DNA of 64,000 nucleotides, taken from Oasisia sp. SBJ-2009 (taxonomy: Eukaryota > Annelida > Polychaeta > Sabellida > Siboglinidae). Position 1 is the first letter of the stretch, and each line of letters starts with the position of its first letter. Made by a program: the position numbers and the translations under genes. The notes under the pieces were generated by a model. It did no database searches and was not told the origin of the DNA. It saw only the letters and a program-made list of their open reading frames with translations. The stretch covers positions 55,968,941 to 56,032,940 of the forward strand of contig OZ024854.1 in NCBI GenBank assembly GCA_964017155.1. Reading direction: 5' to 3'. Shown here piece by piece: positions 1-12,708 of the stretch.

Positions 1-950
1 GCGAAACTGTGTCTCACCAAAATGTGTCGTGTCTGAGTGTTGCCCTATGGCTATGGCAGGCATGCCTGCTTGAATGCCACGTGATCCAAGGGCATCCCCA
101 TCAGTTGCCACAAATCCCACTCTAACATTATCCTTGGCTAGACTCAAGCCCATCTCTCTGCCCATTCGATATTCAGACATCGGCTCGACAACTGGAATGG
201 TTGCTGTACAGCCTTCGTGCCCTGGGCAATTCACGTCATAGCCTCTGTTTCGGAGTGTTGAACCGAGTTTGAACAGCTTGTTTTCGAGGTGAAAACCAAT
301 GATGTCGTGTCTGTCTGTCTGCCATTCTATGCATGTCGCAATTGCCTGACTTCAACTTTGCCCCGTTCCATAACTGTTCTTCAGTGATGAGCTGTTATAC
401 CTGACATCTGTGCTGATGTTGATAGCTGCATTGTGTTCGTGACCACGTAGACTGTTTATTTCTCGTATTTTCTCCCTCTTCTGCTTCAAGTCATCCACTG
501 TGTGCTGTGCAGTTATGCTGGCGACCTTGTTGGCAGTTTTTTGCATTCCTCTGCGGATTGGGGGCGGTACATTTACTGACGTCAATAGGTAACACATCTT
601 TGTGTTCGAGATGGCCGAATCCTGCAGTCCTATCTGCAAGGCGACATTTGTTGTTGCAGGCTTCTGTCCACGACCACCAGTCGGAACTTCGTCATATAGT
701 TTGTACATGCCTGACTTGAATTGACAGTTTACGCAATGGAGAGACTGCTGCTACGCTAAACCTATCTTCCGTTCATTTGCTATGGAGAAACGAGGCGTAC
801 ATACATTGCTCTGCTCGGCATGCAGCTGTATGCAGTCGTTCCACATCGTGGCATTTTTCTCGACATTTACCAGACCCATCTCAGCCCATGCAGGAGCGTC
901 ATGTCTGTCTGTCTCTAGGTATTTGTCGGTCAGATCTCGGCACCGGTCAC
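1..950 (-). pseudogene. Mutator-like transposase domain protein, fragment with two in-frame stops
   Basis: One minus-strand frame reads from about 950 to the window edge and resembles the Mutator-like transposase domain proteins common in marine invertebrates. Recognisable blocks in order are a GLA...C.NC.F segment, MYKLYDEV, GRGQKPATTNVALQIGL, NVPPPIRRGMQKTANKV, the ISTDVRYNS block with a candidate catalytic Asp, a Cys-containing YDVNCPGHEGC block, and ATDGDALGSRGI with a second candidate Asp. The frame is interrupted by TAG at 751-753 and TGA at 352-354. Similarity continues in the same frame across both stops, so these are point nonsense changes rather than frameshifts. The protein runs off the window start, so the end of the domain is not seen. 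I infer a dead transposase copy. The family name is from recognised motifs, and the 5' boundary is approximate. Confidence 0.7.
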
Positions 951-1089
951 GTCGTGGACGGAGTATCTTCGTACTTCCTGGTCGCCCTTCCGAGTCCGGT
1001 AGTCGTATCAATATCAAAAAACCGTTGTTGGTAAGCACCCACGTCTTGTCAGTGTGGAATTTCCAATAACAGTGACAAGGACACAGCAT

Positions 1090-1802
<713 letters not shown>

Positions 1803-1809
1803 CTGTGAC

Positions 1810-2990
1810 AACATAACGGGTGGCCACTTGTAAAGTGGGTAACAAATTACTAGATGAAGGGATGGCATTGATTTTTTCCCTTCTGCATGATATATGTGTA
1901 TGTTTCAAAAGAGCTTGAATTCAATGTTAAAAAAAAATCTATTAGGGGTCAGAGCACAGTTAGACTTCCTGGTCTAACCCATACAAATGTAGTACCTTAA
2001 TAATTGTGTCCTTTGAGATTTAGAAAAATTCTTTTTATGTGAAATGAGTACAGTAGGACCGGCATACTTGTAGGTACAGTGCTATGATGTATCTGCATTG
2101 CAATGACGCATGTTAGGCAGAGTGTAGTTGGCGTAGTGATTGTTAGCCATTTTTTCTTACATGATCCTGCGGATGCAGAAAAACATGCAAATTTGGTCAA
2201 TATTGACGGGCAGTGCACATGCATGCATTTAAGAGAGCCTGAGGTATGCTTTTTTTTTGACGAAATATGAGTAGCAGATCAGTGACATGACTGCAGTGAT
2301 TGTGTTAAAATTTGAAATAGTATAATCTGACAAAACGTTAACATGGCCGCCAATGGGAAAATCAACAGTGCTCTGTGCCCTATAGCATCACAAGCTATAT
2401 AATCCTTGGTGACATCATGAGGGCATGGGCCAGGCGAATTTACTACCTTTACGTGTGGCGGGTAGGAGTGTGCAGCCGATGTTCTCAAACCCATAACCTT
2501 GATAAGGATATTCAATATCAACAAGTTTACTATGAATCTATGGAAAGACACAATTAAAAAATCATTTCCCCCAAAACAGTCCCGAGTATAGTTGGGTCAT
2601 TTCACTGTAACCGGGCTATAATTGGTGTCCCAGCTCTTAATTTTACATAGAAATATTCGATTAAGAACTCTGGCAAAACTATATTTGTTATATGTGGCGT
2701 TTTGTGCAGTATTGTTCTTCATTTCTAATATAATAATGACATTCGAAGTCGTTATTATAGCAATTTCTCGTCTTATATCCCAGTCTACGTCATCGAAAAA
2801 TGGCTGTCCCCATCACCTGGTCGTCAAGTTGCACATTATTATAAAGGTGTACTAATTTTACATTAAATAATAAATATATTGCGTTAGGTTCTCATTTCGA
2901 TGTTTGTCTTCATATGTTTGTCCAAAAACATTATTATTTATAAAAATCTTTTGAATAATCAATGTTTTCCAACATAAAAATCTGTGTCAC
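1810..2990. other. No gene seen
   Basis: AT-rich sequence with only short chance open frames. No splice-bounded exon or repeat family was recognised. Confidence 0.4.
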
Positions 2991-2997
2991 CTGATTC

Positions 2998-3420
2998 CAT
3001 GTTATCTACGTCACGACAACTTTGATGCCACACCTGTCCAGAGTCTGAAGAACTACCACCTCCACGTGGAATCACAATTACGTTAGCGCCTTATCTGCAT
3101 ATTGGAAACAAAACCAAAAGTGTTTTTTTGCTGCGATTTACGCGAGATATTCGACATTTCAGGGCAGGAGTCAGGTGAGTAGATTTAGTCCAGGTCATCT
3201 ACGAACGGTCCGCACCGCGTGCTATGTAGGTCAGACAAACAGAATCATTCGTAATCACGTGTTAAGTGGTGTCAGTTATATCAAACAGAAATATAATGCT
3301 CCAGTTGAGCTCACAACAGACATGATATTGGCCATGACTCGCATGGTACGTCACCTACGTCACAGTCATTTACGTCACATATTTGTCGTGACGGAGATGA
3401 CATGGAGCGTGACGTAGATG
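2998..3420. repeat. Possible small inverted-repeat element with TACGTCAC motifs
   Basis: The left edge (CATGTTATCTACGTCACGAC) is matched with a few differences by the reverse complement of about 3380-3405. The interval contains five copies of the core ACGTCA in both orientations (about 3007, 3345, 3353, 3369 and 3410). I see no clear target duplication. It could equally be a chance cluster. Confidence 0.3.
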
Positions 3421-3637
3421 ACAGACGTAATTGTAACTAAGATAAAACGGTGGCATGATTTCCTGAAATTTGATAATTATCATCTTTGAGAAATTAAGTT
3501 TCTGATGATATTTTCTCATTTCAGAAATGGACATAACTGCGAAAAAAACCTATACACATAAGTTGCAGATAACAAGCAAACAGGTCCGTGTATATACCGT
3601 CTTGTACTTTTTCGTTTTCAAATTTGCGAACGAAAAA

Positions 3638-3682
3638 CGTGTGTGTGGTGTGTGTGTGTGTGTTTGTTTGTTTGTGTGTGTG

Positions 3683-3714
<32 letters not shown>

Positions 3715-3870
3715 TGCGTGTGTGGTGTATGTGTGTGTGTGGTGTCTGTGTTTGTTTGTTTGTGTGTGTGTGGTGTGTGTGTGTGCGTGTGTGGTGTGTG
3801 GTGTGTGGTGTGTGTATGTGTGTATCTGCGGCTGTGTGTCTGGGTATGTGTGTATGTGGGTGCATGCAAG
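3638..3870. repeat. Compound TG-rich microsatellite
   Basis: Mixed TG, TGTT, TGCG and TGGTG runs. The open frames on both strands are low-complexity artefacts. Confidence 0.95.
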
Positions 3871-3899
3871 TATCAATGCGAGTATGTTACATTTGACTG

Positions 3900-4590
3900 G
3901 TGGGTCCACATGTTACGGTACTTTGTGTTAATAACATTACAAATAGACAACTCAATAAAATTGTGAATTTATCAACTAAATATAGAGTAAAATGAAATTA
4001 TTTCTGGTATACCTTTTTATCTATTGAACTTCTGTGTTATTTTAGAAGAGTTCGCGAGAAACTTCTGCTGAAAGCACCACCGCAAGTTAGCTACCTGTTT
4101 AAAGTTGCGCTAAGAAAATTTCTGAAATTTCCTAGACCAGTAGTTCAGTTCCCTAGTTTGTTGTAGTAACAATGCTCATGTAGTGTACCAAAAGATGTTT
4201 GATGACAAATAGCTTCAGAAGCTATAGAATCCTTGGTATTATTCTGAAGTCAGAATTTCAAAACAAACGACGAAAAACACGCGTTCAGGCAGCCATTTTG
4301 ATCGGAGTTGACGGAGTTGGCTCAGCAATCAGGTCACGGGCTGGGTAGGTTCATTGCTTCCTTTTCCAATGCAGATTCTGTGTACATACAGCGTTAATAA
4401 ACCGCATGCTATGGCAGGTGAACGCTTGTTCTCAAACGGCCATGTAAGGCCAGCCATTGAATCTTCAATCTACAACAGGAACACACAAAGGCCCATAAGG
4501 GGCACAGGCACCCAATGTGCGGCTTTTCTTATTGCGTTGAATAGCCATAGTATAAGGGTATACTAAGTAACAAGATTAAAGAAATGTATT
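3900..4590. other. No gene seen
   Basis: Single-copy looking, AT-rich sequence. No exon with paired splice sites and no recognisable repeat. Confidence 0.4.
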
Positions 4591-4616
4591 CAACAACAAC
4601 AACAACAACAACAACA
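4591..4616. repeat. (CAA)n microsatellite
   Basis: A short uninterrupted CAA run of about nine units. Confidence 0.95.
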
Positions 4617-4745
4617 CTAACCCAGGGCAAATAAGTAATTGTTTAATAATAGCCTTTCCACGGAAAAGCCCAACAAGCTCAACCTGTTATTGACCTTTAC
4701 ATTGCAGGACACATTAAAGGACAAACAAAGTTAACTTTTACGTGG

Positions 4746-5518
4746 CATACACCTAATAGAGTTAATATAAAGTAACAATTTCCACATATACTCAATTTTT
4801 TAACGCCAGCGGTTTACCAGAAAAATATTTTTTAACACCCAGCTATCCAAATTCTATGCGCTACCCCATCTTAGACGAAGAATGACGTCACGACGGTGAT
4901 CGAGGCGCTCTCCACATAGATTCCCTGCATAGGGTTTGGCTGTTGTCATGAAATGGCTGCAACTCGGCAACGCGCGTAACATGCTGATGACGGTAAATAT
5001 AAAGTTGTCTATTATTGTTATCGCTGAAATCATCCCATCAACTGACGATACATGTCTACATCAAAGCATTTCTCCTCAAAATGGACCGAGCAAGTGACAA
5101 ACAGTACGCCCGCAAATCACCAACGTGAATCCATTGCTTCAATACTACCGGTTGTTTCAACTATTATTGCAACCGTATGCCGAACACGAAGGCATAATTA
5201 CTAAAGTTTACCATAGATTTAACCACAGATTTAGATATACGTCTATAAGCAGCTGCTAGATGTCACGCCAACTGAACGAACTGTCGAAGACTCGAAGTTG
5301 TTGACCCTTAACGACGTCGCCGGAAGCTGACCGAGATATAGAATGCCGCGCGCTGAATGGCCAAGCCAAATTAACCCTTCACCTATGGCGACGTCTAGAC
5401 CATCGTGGATTTCGTTAGAATTTTAGACTTTAAAGTCACATTCTGAGTAAACCGCTGACGTTAAAAAATTGAGTATATGTGGAAATTGTTACTTTGTATA
5501 AACTCTATTAGGTGTATG
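4746..5518. mobile_element. MITE-like element with 72-bp terminal inverted repeats
   Basis: The arms 4746-4817 and 5447-5518 are reverse complements of equal length (72 bp) with only a few mismatches. The outer end reads CATACACCTAATAGAGTT and the inner end GCGGTTTAC. The 630 bp between them has no coding frame of note. Equal arms without indels and no coding capacity fit a non-autonomous DNA transposon or foldback element. I could not identify a target-site duplication, so the superfamily is open. Confidence 0.7.
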
Positions 5519-5519
5519 A

Positions 5520-6085
5520 CACGAAGCCGTAGCCTTTTTTTGTCCTTTAACAGTCGCATCCACTTCTTCCGCTTAGCCGTTTATGGAACAAGACCCCTTA
5601 CGAAGAAACGCCCTTGCCAAGCACCCTCATTACCTACAAAGCGGCAGTTACGGGATAACTGTTTTACCAACCTTCTTAAAACGTCAACAATAAACACAAA
5701 TACGTCCGTATAAATTCTCTTTCGGTTAAACCAGATTCATGCTCGTGCGCAAAGTGAGATAATCCCCTGTACTGAAGCAAACAAGCTAGTATGAATAACA
5801 AGAAAACAATGTAGTACAACTTAAAAAAATATGACCATATGACGTTTAAAATTTTTACGTTGGAGTAAACATTTATAATCCATTACAACATCACAGAAGT
5901 TGGTTCTCAACATAATTATTGTTTCCGATTAGATAGCGCAAGGCGTTCCTGTTGCATCTTAGCTTTAAATATTGTTAGCGATATTTTCAGAATTACTAAT
6001 TTTATTTTGACGCAGTCAGGTTAATGCAGCATTCAGATACGTCAGTTAAGTCAACATCACGTGCCATCACAGGTGATACCGTTCA
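5520..6085. other. No gene seen
   Basis: AT-rich, no supported exon. It lies between the inverted-repeat element and the end of the fucosyltransferase remnant. Confidence 0.35.
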
Positions 6086-6089
6086 AATA

Positions 6090-6698
6090 TCAAATGCCAT
6101 CTAGCGTGTTGCCATAATATTCCTTGACGGTTGTACACATTCTTTCTTGATTCCAAAACATGCCGACGTTTGGGATGGTATTAACGTTATTTAAGTGTTC
6201 GTTCATGAATCGACATACGCTACACAAGAGGCTGTTGCCCGGTATACCATCGTAGCAAGTATAGTTTTGTTTCCACGCAAAATACTCATTATATAGGTCG
6301 TCGTGTTTGTCTAGCTTGTGTAGGTCTGCCGCTAGTTCCTTCGGTCATGCGAAGTCTTTGATATCAATGTAAGAATGCTTCGGCAAATGTTTCTTGTAGT
6401 CAGCACCTCCGAGAACATTCGGCACGATTGGTTCTTGTATGCGCTGCCACAGTTTCTCCGTGATATATTCAGCGCAAAAGGAATTCTCAAACGACAAGTA
6501 AAATGTGTGCACTCGCAACAAATCGAGTTCACAAGACCTGCCTTTACCGCACGCGTGACCACCGCACCTACCAACCACATACACGTCGATATGCCGTTTC
6601 AGTTCTTCTATGTACTTTTCCCTTTTGCTGTGAGTGTTGCATTGGCTGGCTGCCCACAAGACCAAGCGAAATTTTCCTTCGGCATAGTTAAAGGGGGA
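6090..6698 (-). pseudogene. Alpha-1,3-fucosyltransferase (family 10), C-terminal exon with one internal stop
   Basis: The minus-strand frame from an acceptor-like CTTCAG at 6699-6704 encodes the GDP-fucose-binding C-terminal half of a Golgi family-10 fucosyltransferase. Diagnostic blocks are LVLWAASQCNT, KREKYIEELKRHIDV, GRCGG and FYLSFENSFCAEYITEKLWQ, followed by a VPNVLGGADYK block and HSYIDIKDFA. A TGA at 6345-6347 replaces the residue expected between DFA and PKELA. The same frame then continues through the conserved LDKHDDLYNEYFAWK segment and a Cys-rich tail to a TGA at 6090-6092. The family's normal end is therefore present downstream of one nonsense codon. No upstream exon joins it here. 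A different N-terminal fragment lies at 11547 on the other strand, but the two overlap in the W...S.C.T region, so they are not halves of one gene. A recent pseudogene is most likely; a sequencing error at the TGA is possible. Confidence 0.75.
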
Positions 6699-6709
6699 CT
6701 GAAGCGGCC

Positions 6710-7735
6710 GAACAACCACAGCCCAAACATAAGAACATATAATTTACAGCACTAGTGACCATAATTTGACAAGCACAGCGTCACGGTATATTTTTAATAA
6801 ATTTTCAAAGTGAGCTACTTTCGACACAGGGCGCCGCCATTCCGCCTGGCCATATTGCTGGTTGTACTCGGGTTTGTTTACAATCACCGGAAGCACGTGT
6901 CGGTAGGCGGCGCAGCATAGCTCTTGCAAAAACGGACGAAACGCACTCAAACCAAATATAATTAAACACATTAATGCACTGTATGCCTAATAGATATACC
7001 ATAATTGTTAGTAAGCATTATTTCACATACTCCCACAAAGGATTCCTGTAGAAAAAGCAGGTTAGAGATGATGAAGTTTGCGTGTCCGCCGGCGGCGAGT
7101 TCAGCGGAGTCTGCGGTGGTCACTTTCGAACGCCGATTGTAAGCCTAATTTCGAATGTGACGAGCACAACGAGGCGCTGAACATCAAAACATAAGCTTCG
7201 ACCAGAGCTACATATAAGTACGCATATAAGTACGCAGCGACGAAGTAAAGTTCGTCGAACTCGACAGGAAAACCGGACATGATTTCCTTATTTGGAATGT
7301 GATTCAGCGCGTAGGAAGTGACAAGCCGGCGACTCGGCACTCACGAGTTCCGTCATGTATCGTTACGACTACAATTTAATCCCACAGTTGTATGTCACTG
7401 TCTGCATAATACACGAATGTGACCTAAGAAAAGTTTAAATGTAGTAAGAAATGTGAATGTAATAAAATAAATCTATGTGTAGATAGAAGTATTTAATTTG
7501 AAATAAAAATGTTTAAAATTCACTGAATTTTTTTAGGTCAACAGATCGCCAGCGAGCTGTACCTAGCGGTGCGTTGGTTGCTAGAACCAGCTCGAGTTTC
7601 TAGGTACAAGTAAAAAAAAATGTTTTTGACAAAGACTGGTGGAATAATTTTCTTCAAGATAATGACATAAAAAGAAATGCCAGCTACGACCGTATCAGGC
7701 GTATGACGTGTTTGTTAGCGTCGTCATATGCTAAT
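6710..7735. other. No gene seen
   Basis: Short open frames on the minus strand near 6744-7002 and 7101-7340 lack recognised domains or paired splice sites. I do not call them genes. Confidence 0.35.
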
Positions 7736-7737
7736 TA

Positions 7738-9106
7738 GGGTAACCTGGGGCAAGACGGCCCCTGGGGGTAAGACGGCCCCCCGTCTTATCTGAAAAACGA
7801 ATGAACCCAAACTAACATTGAATAGTGTAGCATGATGCTGCTACCTAGCAAATATTCTTAGCGACCGCAAGGCCAAACGCTACCAAAAATAAGTTCACAA
7901 ACTGTTTTTCAAGTTTTGCATACCCTGTGATTTAATAATCACTCTTCGGTCAAATTGATGCTAACATGTCTACCGTGTGATGGTAAGCCAGTGACTGGTA
8001 CTAATGCACTTACAACTATATACGTTTTCAATAATGTTCATCGAAAATGGAAGCGATATTAAAGGATTATGTGTGAAGGTGAAAAAGTTAGCACTGGTGT
8101 GTATGGGGCAAGACGGCCCCGTATGAACGGGGCAAGACGGCCCCGGGGCCGTCTTGCCCCGCCATGCAGTACGAATATGGTATGTAAACGCAATAAAGCT
8201 GTGATGTATGTATAGCATACACAATAGTTTAAATAAAACGTGAAAGAAAGTCGACGAAAGCAGCGATGAAGAGGAATGGCCTTGTTTGGTGTCCGGAGAA
8301 CCACTCAGTTGCAGTTGCCCACGAGAAGTCTGGGTTCAATGCAAAGAATGCAATAATTGGGCTCATAGTGAGTGCCCACCAGGGCTCCCGTATTTCATGT
8401 GTCCCAACCGCGAATCAGAGTGTGATTAGACAGTAGAGTATGTGCAAGCCATTCGTTAATACAGTTAATGTTAATGAATTTAAGGCTTGTGATGATGCAA
8501 ATTCCAAAGCTAGCTAATGAGTGTTTTCAGTGACGAGTGTAATGATAATGCAGAATATTGCTTCTAATGACAACTGTAATTTTTAGACATTGTAATGAAT
8601 GATGAGTGGTTTCGATTGATGATTAGGCTATTGTATCTGCCGCGAAGTATCTGCATGCCAACACTATAATGATTTTAATGCCTGTGATGATGCAGATGCC
8701 AAAGGGTGATCGTAATGTCGAGTAATGCGGAGTGGTGATTATTTCTGTTCACGATGAGTGATAATAATAGTAGTAGTTAATGACGGTTTAAATAAATAAT
8801 GGATAAAACACATTGTTTTTATATAATTACAACGGTTAAACCTAATATTAGAGTAAATAGGCGAGGGGCCGTTTTACCCCAGGCGAGGGGCCGTTTTGCC
8901 CCAGGCATGGGGCAAGACGGTTTTATTGGAGCACATTTTAAACTTGCTATAACTTACGTTTTGGTTATTCAATCGTTCAGAGACTTGTGTCATACATAAA
9001 GTATATACACCTCAATACTATTAATGCACAATTATGCATCGACAAGTTATGGATACAAAAATACACAACTTTTCCCTTAGGGGGGCCGCGCTGCCCCAGG
9101 TTACCC
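7738..9106 (+). mobile_element. pogo-like DNA transposon, internally deleted, with repeated GGGGCAAGACGGCCCC motifs
   Basis: The ends GGGTAACCTGGGGCA and its reverse complement TGCCCCAGGTTACCC bound a 1.37-kb segment. TA lies at 7736-7737 and again at 9107-9108, fitting the TA target preference of the Tc1/mariner/pogo superfamily. The motif GGGGCAAGACGGCCCC or close variants recurs inside both ends and as clusters at 8103-8163 and 8860-8920, in both orientations. A transposase C-terminal tail is recognisable at 8244-8429. The DDE catalytic domain is missing, so the copy is not autonomous. The pogo assignment rests on the zinc-finger tail and the TA target. Confidence 0.65.
8244..8429 (+). pseudogene. 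pogo/Tigger-type transposase C-terminal zinc-finger remnant
   Basis: One plus-strand frame encodes an acidic stretch (DESSDEEEWPCLVSGEP) followed by Cys-rich VWVQCKECNNWAHSEC and YFMCPN, ending in TAG at 8427-8429. The W-x-x-C-x-x-C...W-x-H-x-x-C arrangement is the PHD-like tail found at the C-terminus of many pogo-family DDE transposases in invertebrates. The frame opens only after a TGA at 8241-8243, and nothing like the catalytic core precedes it. It is a surviving 3' exon fragment inside the deleted element at 7738-9106. Confidence 0.6.
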
Positions 9107-9109
9107 TAC

Positions 9110-11115
9110 TTAAATTAGGGTGACTCGCTAATTAGTCAACAACTGTTGAACAGTCAAGAATCACAGTCATATTACAGGCATTATTTATAATGAATTAACA
9201 GAAACAGCAAAATACAAATTTATGTTATTATTTAAATTAGACTGTTAACTGCATTCAATAAAACACTAGTGTATATAATTTTTTTTACCCTATAAATCAA
9301 CTGATTAAAATCACTAAAGAATTTTTTTTTATTAATTGCTGATTTATAAAGGTAAGATCTTAAATAGCGTAGTAACCAATCCTCAGGATTGCTGAAAGCG
9401 CTTTACACTTTATTTCCCTGACAGATCTGTTCATATCATATACCATCTCAACTTCTCTGGGAAGCATCCAGCAATATGCTACAATTAATTCGAAAAAGCT
9501 ACTCATACACATATCCACCACTGTCTATAGCCATGCAGGTACTCATTTATACAGCTGAGTGAACTGGAAAAATGTAGAGTGAAAAAAAATCCTCAAGGTT
9601 TTAACATCACAGCAAAGAATTGCAGACATAGCTGTTGACTTATGAATACTGTCTGTTGATCACTAGTTTGCGTACAATTTAATCTTGGCCATTACATGAG
9701 GACACTGTTTTTGACATTATGCAAGCTGAGGATGTACTGTTTATGTGCATTATATCATCAAAGCAAGATACCAGAACGACAAGTAGGAAACGGTGAGCGG
9801 CAGCCATGCAGGTTAGTAAAATATTATTGTCATTATGATTATGGTATCATTGTATTTGTTTCTGGTAACATATGTAAATGTGTGCATCGCACAACTTTCT
9901 ATAAAATAATTAGTTTAACAACAATAAAACATGCTACAGAATCAATCACACTTAACATTGTGTCACTATTAAGTATGTTAATGTATCTATCCAATGACAC
10001 TACCCATCATAACCCAAGTCAGTTGGCAATATTACCTGGGAACACATTTAATATTTTAATTCATAAAATATCCGTAGAATATTTTATAATTTCATGTATG
10101 CACATTCTGTTATTGCTGTAGAATGTGGTCAAAATACACAAAACACATGGAACTTATTTCAATTTTTTTAAGCAACTGTTTTGACATACATAATAAGTCA
10201 CTACCCTCCAGGGGTAGTATCCGATATTTAAACACTGACAGATTAATACATTTCTAAATAATCTCTAAGACAACAGTTTTGTTTATCGCCCAAAACATTA
10301 TGCACCCAAATGTGGATCTCACCTTTAAGAATCTGCAGTTTTGCTTTCCAAGTGATAAACAAGCACACATTTTTTAGTTGGGGATCTGAATAGTCTCCTG
10401 ACAGCAGGTAGTAATATCACTGATCCCATGATTAAAATTAATAGTTACATGGGTGAAAAAACATTTGGAACCTTACATTAGCCCATAGCCTCCATTGTTA
10501 CTGGAAAGGGTTGCAAACATCATGATCAAAGTACAGCAGAGGACTGCTGTTACTAATTGCCATTAATAGCCTAGTTCAAATTAGGCAATAAGATCACAAT
10601 CTTAGCAGTGTCCTGTGTTTCCCAGCAAGAGTGAAAAGACTACCCATACCCAATACAAACATCACTGCCTGGACAAAGCCCCACTATCTCTTTAGTGCAC
10701 TTGCATTTCTTACCAGTTCACAGTCATGTGCTAGAGCATGATGAAAAGACAAACCAGTGCAACAGAGGTCAGGTTTAAATTGAGTGTTTAAATAAAACTT
10801 CAAAATGTTTGGAGTTCATGGCTGTTGTAGAATGATTATCGACTAACATGACTAGTATATAGAATCTGAAATGAATAATATTATTGCGTATAACAAAATA
10901 AGACTAAAATAAGAATATAAAGTACGAAAATTATATTTTGATAAGGCATGTATTTTGCTTTCAATAGTACCGCAGACATCAGCATTGTTCAGTTAGTTGC
11001 AGTTTGTGCAGTTACTGTTTGATAACTGTAAGGTGTCCATAATCACTTCCCAAAATTATTTATTAGGAAAATGGCTAAGAAGTCTATTTAGAAAACCTTA
11101 TACATTGCAATAAAA
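9110..11115. other. No gene supported
   Basis: AT-rich interval. The longest open frame (9696-10121, plus strand) has skewed AT-driven composition (many I, L, Y, H) and no recognisable domain. No repeat family was recognised. Confidence 0.35.
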
Positions 11116-11117
11116 AA

Positions 11118-11549
11118 ACTTACATATCTCGAAAAAGACTCGGTTGGACAAAACCCCACCCACAAATGAAACTTACGTATAAAACCCAATGTAAACAAAT
11201 TTATTCTTAAATTGACATGTGTACTTTTTGAAAATACAAGTATGACTTTGACTATGGCCAAGTAGTTGTCTCTGATTGGACCAAGGAGGACACTGATTGC
11301 ACGTAACTAACTTAAACATTTTATTTTCTTATATGTGCAAGTAGGCTTGTATAATTGGTTTACCATGTAATTTATGTGTTGCTTATGTAGGAGTGGGTTT
11401 GCTTGTTTGTAATGATGTCTGAATGACTCGGGATACACACATATTAAAATATGCCAGGAAGGTTAGTCATAATATAATGGAATCTACACAGAATGCACCA
11501 TTGAAAAGGTAATGTTCTATTTATTGCATGAATGTTCCCTGATTGAAAC
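11118..11549 (+). repeat. Left arm of 432-bp inverted repeat
   Basis: This arm is the reverse complement of 14982-15413 over its full 432 bp. I saw three mismatches (near 11219, 11254 and 11323) and no indels, about 99% identity. The outer end begins ACTTACATATCTCG and the inner end finishes at GATTGAAAC, exactly where the open fucosyltransferase frame begins. I see no target-site duplication outside the arms. Confidence 0.9.
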
Positions 11550-12197
11550 GGACGGAACATCACGAAGACCTCAGTTTCATCGGGAACCGTTGACAACACT
11601 ATCGTACAAATTCCTGCAACACCTAACACACACGCCCGCAACGTAGGTGTGAATCAGATGCACGGTAAGAATCCCGAAGAGACTAAACGCGTTATTCGGA
11701 TTCTGACGTGGACAGCTACTAGTCGCACATATTGGTTTGGGAGAAAGCACGAAGGGGTGGCTGATTGCAACACGCCTATCCCGTGCGAGTATTCCAACAA
11801 CCGTTCGTTGTACAACGCAAGCAACGTCATCTTGTTCCATCGTAACTTCCCCAAAGTCGACAGAACGATGCCGTCTTTCCGTCTGTCGCATCAACACTGG
11901 ATGAAGTTTTACGAGGAGTCGCCCGATAAAATCAAACGATTTTTGAAGAAGCCTCACGTGACATGGTTCAACTGGACAATAGCGTACACGATGAATGCTG
12001 ACATCGTCTGGCCGTACGGAATATGTCTTCCGAATCGCGAGAAGATCGAGAAAGACCCCAGCAGCGTCACCGACAACATGCGACTTGTCTACGGGAAGAG
12101 AACCGACTTGTTTCCCTGGCTAACTGGACATGAAACGTACCAACGTAGTTCCATTAAAGGGGAAGTGAAACACAGCTGTAACATTCCATATACCTAA
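11547..12197 (+). pseudogene. Alpha-1,3-fucosyltransferase (family 10), N-terminal luminal fragment
   Basis: The frame opens at 11547, at the inner edge of the left 432-bp inverted repeat, and runs to TAA at 12195-12197. It encodes a stem-like stretch, then the family-10 N-terminal domain: RVIRILTWTATSRTYWFG, YNASNVILFHRNFP and HVTWFNWTIAYTMNADIVWPYG. FNWT and the D-I-x-x-PYG motif are typical. From about 12080 it decays. KRTDLFPWLTGHETYQR matches the start of the C-terminal domain, but the conserved Cys is replaced, and the donor-sugar-binding half never follows. No transmembrane anchor exon is seen upstream. The fragment sits inside a unit bounded by long inverted repeats, so it may be a captured or rearranged gene piece rather than a normal locus. 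Confidence 0.7.
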
Positions 12198-12708
12198 ATG
12201 TACACTATATAAGTATACATTAATGGTGGCAGAAGCACATTCACTTATCAGACAAACTGGAAACAAATATTTTTCAATGCCTAAATCGTCGTCATAGAAC
12301 ACTGCGTATCGCCATCTTTATTCCAAGCCGTGTGGTTTGATTACCTCCTATCTAGCCCATGTAAAAAAAAATAGTTTTCCGGTTTTCTTCATAATTAGAC
12401 ATTTCTACGCAAAAACAAAAATATGGTGCCTTATTGTACACGATAGGTGTCCTATGTATCCACAAATAATATTTATTTGCATTCGAAATAAAAAGGTGAA
12501 ATTAAATACCGACGATTTTGAACCAATGAAACATTTTCATGTTTACGCTCTCTGTTTAGACAGCCTTCAAGGGGCGGGGCTTACGACCGGAAGGTCTATC
12601 GGGACTATTTCTTCTTTTGTTTACAAAGATATCGGAAGTGTTTTGCGTTAGACTTAGCCTTAGAAGAGGCGCTAGTGGTTAGTGGTTTTGGATAAATCAC
12701 AATAGAAA

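Noticed and set aside
6345..6347. Selenocysteine at the TGA in the fucosyltransferase exon
   Set aside because: The family has no known selenoproteins, the expected residue is Ser, and a nonsense change explains it.
9696..10121. 141-residue open frame
   Set aside because: AT-driven composition, no domain, no splice context.
6090..12197. One fucosyltransferase gene split by inversion into a C-terminal half (6.1-6.7 kb) and an N-terminal half (11.5-12.2 kb)
   Set aside because: The two fragments overlap in the W...S.C.T region and differ there, so they come from different copies.
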